DNA from: Schoenoplectus triqueter
Taxonomy: Eukaryota > Streptophyta > Magnoliopsida > Poales > Cyperaceae
Assembly: GCA_964058805.1 (NCBI GenBank)
Contig: CAXKVV010000043.1
Span: forward strand, 248,001 to 312,000
Direction: 5' to 3'
DNA: 64,000 bases
Part shown: piece by piece, positions 56,072-64,000 of the stretch
Numbering within the stretch: the first letter of the stretch is position 1
How the letters are laid out: each line of letters begins with the position of its first letter
The notes under the pieces: generated by a model
What the model saw: only the letters and a program-made list of their open reading frames with translations
Databases searched by the model: none
Told to the model about the DNA's origin: nothing
Position numbers and translations under genes: made by a program

Positions 56072-59000
56072 TTATGATTTAAGACTCTTTGCAAGAATCT
56101 TGGTGTAAAGTATCTGATTCCATACATCAGGCACTCCGGGGAGGCACCAATGGATACAATCGGCATAAGTTTTTGGCTCGGCCTGTTGCTTAGGTGTCAA
56201 CACTTTCCCCTGACGCACTGTGTACACTGATGTGTGTGCATCCTTGCGATATTCTGACATCCTTGTTATGTCGATAAATGTTACTGGCACTTTTGACATC
56301 GATTGGGTCAAGTTGGCCACCAGATCAAACATTTGCGGGTCAGACCCGACATTTAACCGCTCAGTGTAGTTCACCACCGGCTCTTTCTCCAATGCACACT
56401 TAATACCATTTGGATCGCCCCATTGGTTAGAACTGCCAAAATCGATGAAAGTTAAGGTGGGTTAATTGTGTTAGTACTGATTGTCATCAAACTGCAAATG
56501 AACACTTTGAAATAAATAGCAGGACTTGTACTGTTCTTACTTCTTAACTTGGTCTGTGGGGGTGGTTACTGGTTGGGCTATCAGTAAATACTTACAAACT
56601 ATTTATGCTCTTGGTTCTAAATAGACTTAAACTAAAACAAACATATCAAACAAGATGGTGGGTAGATGGAAAGTTTTGGTGGTTGAAAATCGGGTCCTAC
56701 AATACAGAAATAATAATTGTCCCCTTGTTATTTAATATTCTAACAATTGCTAGTGCCTGGTAATACTATTACCTAAAGAAAGGCCACTGATGAGTATTGT
56801 TGGTGTATGCAGGACCTAATGCTTTTTACTTAAAATGGATTAGTTGGCACTTGGAACCAGTGGAATAATTTTACATACCAACTCCAGAATTTAATTCATA
56901 AACAAAATATAAGCAAGCAAATCAATGACAATAAACACACTACTAATACTCTCAATTATCCAACTGTACATCACTTGCTTTCATAAATATCTCTGCCAAA
57001 AAAATAAGGTGGGAATTTTTAGCTTTGCAGGAGCATAACACCATATATATATCATACTCCAGCGCCTTTATAACTTTGATTTTTCAATTATATTTATACC
57101 CAATGCAAATTTTATTTATTATTATTTATAATTGTTATTAAAATATTCCAACATCAGAGATAATAATATTGTTGTTCAGTCCAATACTATTTATTTGAAT
57201 TTTTTATACTGCTTGAATTAATTATTTATATTAATTATAAAATTGCATTATTATAACTGCAACTTGTCCACATAATAGTCAGCGTACTCTCAAAGTAACT
57301 GCTACTTCACTCAAACACTTTTAACACCGATCAATAAATTATTACATGTAATTGAACAATTATTTATATTAATAGCACAAACACATTTTTTAAACTGCTT
57401 TCATTAAGAGATTAGATTGCCTTCATTAAGAGCTTTGATGTTATTTATATTAAAAATTTATGTTATTTCTGTCAATCTAACAAGTCGTTAATGGTTACTA
57501 TTGGTCAACTCCTTTGAGGAGGTACTTATAGTTATTAGTTGTATTATTAACAATAATCATATCGCCTATAAATAATAAAGTAAAAATTATTTATAGGAAC
57601 GCAACTGACGCATTTTTCAGAATATTAGAATGACGACAGATATATTATTCATGCATGTGATAACAGATATATCCTACTGTGGGAACATATCTGACTTGTC
57701 ATACTAATAGTCGCAATTGCGAACTACTTTAGGCATTTGTAAATTTTAGAATTTCAATTTTTTTCATTTTATTTTTCTCCATGATGTACATAATTCCTTT
57801 CTTATTAATGAAAATCAGTAGGCTTTTTGCCTGCTCATCAAAAATAAAGTAAAAATTATTCTTTGTACGCGTTGTTCTGAACCACATTGGAATATTTATA
57901 TCAAATGTTATGTCTATTAAAAAAGAATAATAAGTGACAAAAAAAGAACAAATGTTAACGCAAAAAATATGCATATATGAAGTTAAAATAATATGAACAT
58001 TAACTCTTCAATATTTTAGTTTAGAAAGAGTGAAATTGGATGAGAACTAAGTCAGAGTATGAACATATTTCAGCAAAAGAAGTTAAATGAACTTGTAAAA
58101 ATATAATGTAGTTCTCACCAGCAGTTATCACAAAAAAAAAAAAAAGCAAAGGATTTTACTTACTTCCGATGAAGTGGAGATATACTCATGAAAAAGACCA
58201 ATGTTTTTGCAGGATCAACATTTTTGTAGATCCATTCTGACCATGTTTTCATTACTCTTTCATACACATCAATCCTTATCACTTCATCATGGTCTGACCA
58301 ATCAGTTGCGTTTGGCCTCCTGTGAAAACCTAAATTATTCAGAAATCCGGCAACAAAATTTTACTAGCATTAAAAGATAGGTATTGAAGATTACACCTAT
58401 TTTGTTCATATAAACTAGTATCTGGTAAGAACCATTAAAATTTTCACATGCAAGCATGCAACTAATATTATAGAGACATGAGGTGAGTGTAGCACTTACA
58501 GAACTTTAATGTCAGGATTGTTCATCCACCAAATATAGGTATTAAATATCAAATAATCGACACCTTTCCAATACACAGCATGTCCTTCTATTTGCTCAGG
58601 CTTTATGATTCGATCAGGTATGCTATGTATCTTTGGATTGTCTGAATTTGACTCGACCAAGAACGGGGCCCAGTAGAATTCTATGCTCGCGTTGTACTCC
58701 TGAATGAATAGAAGTGAAAATGAGCAGACATCATGAACATTGGATTTTGAAGAAACATATCCCATGTGTTATCATTTGCAAAGTAATTTACTAAATTATC
58801 AATAGCTTTAGTACCAATTCACACTTGTCAGTTCAAATTCCATGGCAGTTCTAATCCATGCTCAAGGTTGTTTTTATTTATTATTTTTTGGGCTCAATTT
58901 TCTCTAAATGAAGTAATGTGATGAATATAAAAATTTGAATGTGTCAGCAATTCACAGTCATATTAAATATGGAGTAATTAACTGTACCTTGGAATAAAAG

Positions 59001-59943
59001 ATATTCCGGTTACCGTCTTCCCATTTGTTTGCATATGTCAGCTCAGATTGAACCATACACACCAATGATTCCCATTGATTTCGGTTCAAGGAGTCCCCCA
59101 CAAACATGAGCCTCTTATTTCTCAACTGCTTCAGCAACAACAACGGTTCAAACCTTGATGCACAAAAATTGGAACAAAGTTGTCAATAAAAAAATGCACA
59201 TGGGTGTAACGTGAGTGGACTAGAAATTCGTAAGAAAGGTCAACTCCTACCTACTGAAGAGACATTTGTTAAGTTAGACACAAAATTAGGTACATTATTG
59301 TTAGTTGTAAGTTAAAGTGGTTTGTTAATGACATGTACAGTGTACCAAAGGAGATTGAGCATGCAACTAATAATTTGTCTGTAAGCGCAACGCACTTTTT
59401 GTGTATTGGAATAAAGTAGACTAGAAGTTGTTTGTTGACTTGTCTCCAATTGCCGATGAGCCAAATACCAATCCCACTCAGTTAATGATTAATGATTAAT
59501 AATGATTAATAATGATTAATGATTAATAATGATTAATGTACGTAGTACCTGGGCAAAGAGCAATCGTTGGGCTGCCACCTCCATTGCTGGTACTTGTCGT
59601 CCCTGCGGCCATTCCTGGCACATGTGACCTGCAAGGTGAGGAATTTGCACTCCTCCTCGTAGTAGAGGGGGTAGCTGACATTGTCGAAGAGCCATCGGCC
59701 GGTGGAGAGGTCACAGGCGTCAGGCGGGAGGGGCACGTGGATGCTGGTTTGGTTGAAGGGGAGAGGGGGGTCCCGTGGGATGTGCCAAAAGGAGAGGGCG
59801 GTGATGTCCTGACCGTAGATGCAGATAGCGAGGAAGAAGAAGGAGAGGGCGGTGAGGTAGAGGGGGACCTTGGTGGTTTTCTGGAAGTAGGAGGCGGCGT
59901 GAACGGTGAGGGAGGAGGGTGCTTTCCGGCGAAGAGTTGGCAT
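56072..59943 (-). CDS. TBL: Trichome birefringence-like O-acetyltransferase (TBL/ESK1 clade), 5 exons
   Basis: Minus-strand exons 59943-59549, 59153-58988, 58699-58500, 58319-58164 and 56432-56072 total exactly 426 codons (425 aa) with GT/AG junctions. A single N-terminal hydrophobic anchor (about 27-44) predicts a type II Golgi membrane protein. The PMR5N cysteine-rich region ([31 protein letters not shown]) precedes the catalytic GDS motif at 151-153. VEFYWAPFL text and the D-x2-H motif (Asp397, His400; DCIHWCLPG) complete the Ser-His-Asp triad. The sequence is closest in my memory to TBL29/ESK1 and TBL28, which O-acetylate xylan in the Golgi. The exact paralogue cannot be fixed. The last intron is 1.7 kb and AT-rich. 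Confidence 0.92.
59484..59538. repeat. (aatgattaat)n minisatellite in TBL intron 1
   Basis: Repeated taatgattaat/aatgattaataatgatt units lie a few bases inside the first intron, next to the exon 1 donor on the minus strand. Confidence 0.8.
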
Positions 59944-61107
59944 TTGATTTGGTTTGGTTTGGTTTGGTTTGATTTGTTTGGAGCCTTGGAGAGTTGGAAG
60001 GCGTGATTATGAGTGGTGAGGTGGAGTGGAGGGGGGAATGGAGAGGGAGGAGAGGGAGGAGAGGTATGATGTATCTATCCATCTCTATCAGTCTTATCTG
60101 TATCTGTATGAAGAGCAGTTGTTAATTAAAATGCTTAACAAAGATCGATCGCTAGCTGGTAGCTCCTCATTGCCCAATTATTACTCTACCAGACTACCAG
60201 CACTTGAGTTAATTAACTGGTACAAAGAACAAAATGTGCTTCTTTGGCTCTAACTGGATTAAAGATTAATTAGCATTAGAACTAAAAATAAACCTTTTAG
60301 TATCTTACAATTTGCCGTGCTTGGTTATTCAAAGACATAGCGATCCTCTGAAATTGTTCTGACGTTAGGGCAAATTGTAATATTGTGTGACAGGATTGTG
60401 GTCTTGTGGATAACGCTGAGCAAGCACCGTAATCTAACGATTTTTTTAAGAGGGTACTGAAATCTCATGTGATTCATCTTCAAATTTTCATTTTCTCATG
60501 AGGATAAGAGTACCGAATAAGATTCTTCCTCAGATCCTCGACATCTATATCTCATTATAATTCCAATGGGAGTCACCATATATATCGATTTTACCTAACA
60601 AATAGTCAACTTAAATAATATGGTTATATTATTTTCACCCACATTAGATATACTTGAGGAAATAAAAAATGAAGGGTCAGAGAAAAAACAAAGAACAGAG
60701 ACACATAAATTTCAAAGAGCTATGCAAAAATTTAAATTTATATTTTTTGTTACATCTCATGAGAAAATTATTACTCATCATTTATCGCAAACCTTACAAT
60801 TTTTTTTTTCAAGATATAGTACAAGCCGTGTTTGGTGAAAAATAAGGTTCGCAAAATCAGAATCGGTAAGTTGATCGTGGAATAAGAATCAGAAGAATCA
60901 GCTGAAATTGGCCAAATTGAATCAGAGCCTTGTATTTTTGTGGAAAAAACTTATTTTCAATTAAAAATAGAAAAAAGTAAAAAAAATATTTAACCACAAA
61001 ATGATGCTAAAGCAACACATTACACTCAAATAATCCACTAATTTAATATAATAGAAATATTCAAACTAATTAGATAACCTGATGCACTCTCATATTTAGT
61101 ATAAAAG
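59944..61107. other. TBL leader/promoter and AT-rich intergenic DNA
   Basis: A ggttt-type repeat (59945-59972) and a GA-rich patch (60020-60065) probably belong to the TBL leader. Beyond about 60120 the DNA is AT-rich with no gene recognised. Confidence 0.35.
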
Positions 61108-61929
61108 CATACAAAATAGAAAATATGTAAGTACATATTTATTTAATGACAAATCATACTGCATTTCAATATTCAAACTTATATTATATAGAATTACAAT
61201 TGAAATACATTCATTTACTACCAAAACTTATATTATATAGAATCACTTCGTCATTATTTGGGTCAGGCTCAGGAAACCTAGTATCCCCAAAAAGAGCCCA
61301 TGAGGTTGGATTTTTTTAATTCAAGCTCAGAATCTCAGGAATGAGAATATAATCGAAAGAAAATATAAATTCTTAGAAAAAAAATAATTGTCAAAACCCT
61401 AAAAACTCAAATTGAAAATGCTAAACTTTAAAATTCAAATTTTATGAGAAAATTGGATTCTCCATAAGATTCTAATAATTTTCATATATATATATATATA
61501 TATATATTTGATAATATATATATATATATATGAATTGGATTCTCCTGGCCTCATACAAAATAGAAAATATGTAAGTACATATTTATTTAATGACAAATCA
61601 TACTGCATTTCAATATTCAAACTTATATTATATAGAATTACAATTGAAACACATTCATTTACTATCAAAAATAATATTGAGCTGACTAGATCACTTCGTC
61701 ATTATTTGGGTCAGGCTCAGAAAGCCTAGTATCCCCAAAAAGAGCCCATGAGGTTGGAATTTTTTTTAATTCAAGCTCAGAATCTCAGGAATGAGAATAT
61801 AATCGAAAGAAAATATAAATTTTTAGAAAAAAATTAATTGTCAAAACCCTAAAAACTCAAATTGAAAATGCTAAACTTTAAAATTCAAATTTTATGAGAA
61901 AATTGGATTCTCCATAAGATTCTAATAAT

Positions 61930-61964
<35 letters not shown>

Positions 61965-61966
61965 AT
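61108..61966. repeat. Imperfect tandem duplication, unit about 444 bp
   Basis: The block from 61108 (catacaaaatagaaaatatg) recurs from 61552. The shared text includes tcacttcgtcattatttggg, gtatccccaaaaagagccca and tctccataagattctaataa in the same order. Each copy ends in a (ta)n run (about 61484-61530 and 61936-61962). Small indels and substitutions separate the copies. No coding sequence. Confidence 0.85.
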
Positions 61967-63593
61967 ATTTTTGGTGTTATAAATATCAGAAAAATATATA
62001 AATCATTAATTAACATGATTAATTTAATTAATTAATTATTAAATAATTAATTGATGCTTAGTCAATGGATAAAATTAAAAATAAAATTATCATAAAATTG
62101 GTATGATTTGTGAGATTTTTATCAAATTTTGGTAAATTTTGAGCAAAAAAATCTTTTAAGAAAAATTCAAAATAAGAATTCTGAAGGAAATATAAAAAAA
62201 AAACAACAACAAAGGGATTCATTTAATTCATGGACCAAACATGGGTGAGATCCACATGTCAGCAAAACTATTCTCCTGGCTTGTATTAAACCCCTGTCAT
62301 CGACTTGGTTCACTGTGAACTAAGCTCACTCAACGCAAACACAACCTTTCTCCCCTTTAATCTCTCTCTTGCTCCACAATAGAAACCTCTCCCAATTCTT
62401 CTTTGTTCTTCCTCTTGTTTGTTCGACAACCAAATAAAAGAGAGATTGAGAGACTAAACTGATCGATAAAAAATATAAATTTCCAACCAAATTCACAACT
62501 AAGAACTCAATTTCACTAGATATCGGGGTCAATTTTAAGAAAATCAGAGGAATTTGGGAGGATCTAAAAAACTCGGATAAAACTCATCTCATCACCGACC
62601 GATTTCGATTTGCAAACCGTAGCGAAAAGCTCTAGGATTAGGTTGTACGAAATGATGATAATGAATAGACCTCAGTCGTTCCCATGCTTTTTCTAGAATT
62701 TTCGGTTCATTATTTTTTTTCATTTTCGTGGCAGACGCCATCTTTCTTACTTCTCGTCTCGCCATTAATATTTGCTCCAAGCTGCTCAACTCTCACCTCT
62801 CTTTTTCTCTATCGATTTATGTTCTGATTTGGCTTCTGGCATCTAACTCAGAAATAATATCCACTATATGATCTTAATTTCTCTTTTTCTTAGTTTGTTT
62901 TCTTGCATGTAATCAGGTAAGTATGATTTATTACTTCAATTTGTCATCTGAAAGCCTGAAAAGGAGTGCATGCAAGATGATTTCAAATTCGCTATAAGCA
63001 ACACCAGAGAACAGAGAAGAGAAGGGGAAAAAGAAAATTGCATCGTCGGAATTTGAAATCGCTTTAAACTAAATCGATCAAGCGATCTTACATATCTATG
63101 ACTATGAGCGGTCTTCCCGCACCGGACTCCGACTAGCCATAGAAGGAACCCCGCCAACTTCTTTCATTCAGCATGCTAAACTTATTTTACACAAAACTTA
63201 ATTCCATTTTCTCTTGTTACTTGTCAAAAAGTTGAACATCATACAAATATGAGCCCAAATATAGTGCCCGTCCATATCAGCTATAAGCCCATGAAATTAT
63301 AGCAAGTCAAATTTTACTATGATGAGAAATTCAATGTCCAGCCTCATTCCGTGCTCGTGCTTTTATTAGGAAAAAAAACGTGTAAACCTTGGTTAGACAT
63401 CTTATTTCTTCTTTTTACTCTTTAAGGCACCAATTCGGTTGGAAATATGTAATTTTTAGACTTTTTCTATGATTGTACTAGCCATCTAAAGGACATATTC
63501 CTTCAAATTTTCTACATACCGTCTAGCTTCTCTGAGTATTAAAGTTTGTTGTTCTTGATATAGTTCATTTTTAGATAAATATAGAGATTTATT
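61967..63593. other. Intergenic DNA, possibly degraded LTR material
   Basis: No gene is supported. The part from about 62330 to 63150 is less AT-rich and includes CT-rich leader-like text (ctttaatctctctcttgctc), reminiscent of the CT-rich island in the LTR at 19430-20220, but I cannot define borders. Short open frames here on the minus strand are not recognisable. Confidence 0.3.
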
Positions 63594-64000
63594 GTCACAC
63601 CCTAAAATAATTAAAACGGATTAGGGATGATTAATCCCGCCACGTACGTACGACGACGTGCGTACGGAAGGCTCAATAAATAAAATATAATAAACACACA
63701 ATAAACAAAACAATAATAATACAAAATAAGCGCAGTCCAAAATAATCAGTACGGTACAACACCTGACATCGGCGGTGACTGACTCCATCGAAATGGGCAG
63801 CAAAATCAATCAAATAAATACCTAAAAGAAAGAAATAAATCTGATAATCCCCAGGAGACCTAAACCAAAACTACACATCTCACATGTAGATGCGGCGAAG
63901 TACGTCTGTCATCACGCAGGACTGCTCTTAGCACTCTCTCCATGAAAATTCCGTACCTAAAAACTTAGATCCCACAACCACAGTGGAAATGTGAGTAATT
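63594..64000 (+). mobile_element. Terminus of a second LTR of the 18.8-24.0 kb family, cut by the window edge
   Basis: Starting at TGTCACACCC, the sequence parallels the complement of 24011 leftward. Shared text is cggattaggg, ttaatcccgccacgtacg, a cgtacgacgacgtgcgtacg palindrome-like stretch, then gatcccacaaccac and gtgagtaatt at the window end. Identity is moderate, so the two copies are diverged members of one family. The other end lies outside the window. Confidence 0.75.

Noticed and set aside
59536..60006. 156-codon plus-strand frame Gly/Glu/Val-rich
   Set aside because: Antisense shadow of TBL exon 1, which has a signal anchor and PMR5N motifs.

Overview
This window is nuclear DNA of a flowering plant, probably a eudicot. 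The evidence is intron-rich genes with canonical GT/AG junctions, AT-rich intergenic DNA, and plant-specific families (IQD, TBL, SIZ1 with a PHD finger, an EF-hand/carrier fusion, plant mobile domain). I cannot name the species. Gene models were built by hand from reading frame, splice sites and family knowledge. Coding totals of NOT4 (937 codons), SAMTL (787), IQD (503) and TBL (426) are exact multiples of three. SIZ1 is one base over.

Layout. 1-6.5 kb: a decayed autonomous hAT transposon (170-6493) with 14-bp terminal inverted repeats, a degraded 8-bp target duplication and nested insertions. 6.7-14.5 kb: a CNOT4/NOT4-type RING E3 ligase gene (+), with a foldback MITE in its longest intron. 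15.9-24.6 kb: a 5'-truncated L1-type LINE (-) bounded by a 20-bp target duplication and split by a 5.2-kb LTR-like insertion with 5-bp duplications. 25.4-26.0 kb: a broken RRP1/Nop52 copy. 27.1-31.3 kb: SAMTL-like mitochondrial carrier gene (-). 32.3-32.9 kb: a small hAT element, followed by degenerate AT-rich DNA. 35.1-42.7 kb: a nearly intact two-gene Mutator-like element. 43.5-46.0 kb: an IQD calmodulin-binding gene (+). 47.0-55.3 kb: a SIZ1-type SUMO E3 ligase gene (+) with an apparent one-base frameshift, and SINE and Ty1/copia scraps in introns. 56.1-59.9 kb: a TBL/ESK1-type xylan O-acetyltransferase gene (-). 60-64 kb: repeats, ending in the terminus of a second LTR of the 18.8-24.0 kb family, cut by the window edge.

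The most interesting object is the Mutator-like element at 35109-42717. It has 55-bp terminal inverted repeats (53/55 identical) and a perfect 10-bp target duplication. A MURA-type transposase gene reads inward from the left end and a plant mobile domain (PMD) gene reads inward from the right end. Each end also carries the same TATA decamer and copies of a long palindrome that occurs nowhere else I noticed in the window. The arrangement parallels the convergent mudrA/mudrB layout of maize MuDR, with a PMD protein in the second-gene position. Both reading frames look intact, so it may be recently or currently mobile.

The host genes are unrelated housekeeping or regulatory loci: mRNA decay/ubiquitin, mitochondrial transport, calmodulin signalling, SUMO ligation and wall acetylation. 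They do not form a cluster. What links the window is layered transposon insertion between and inside them.
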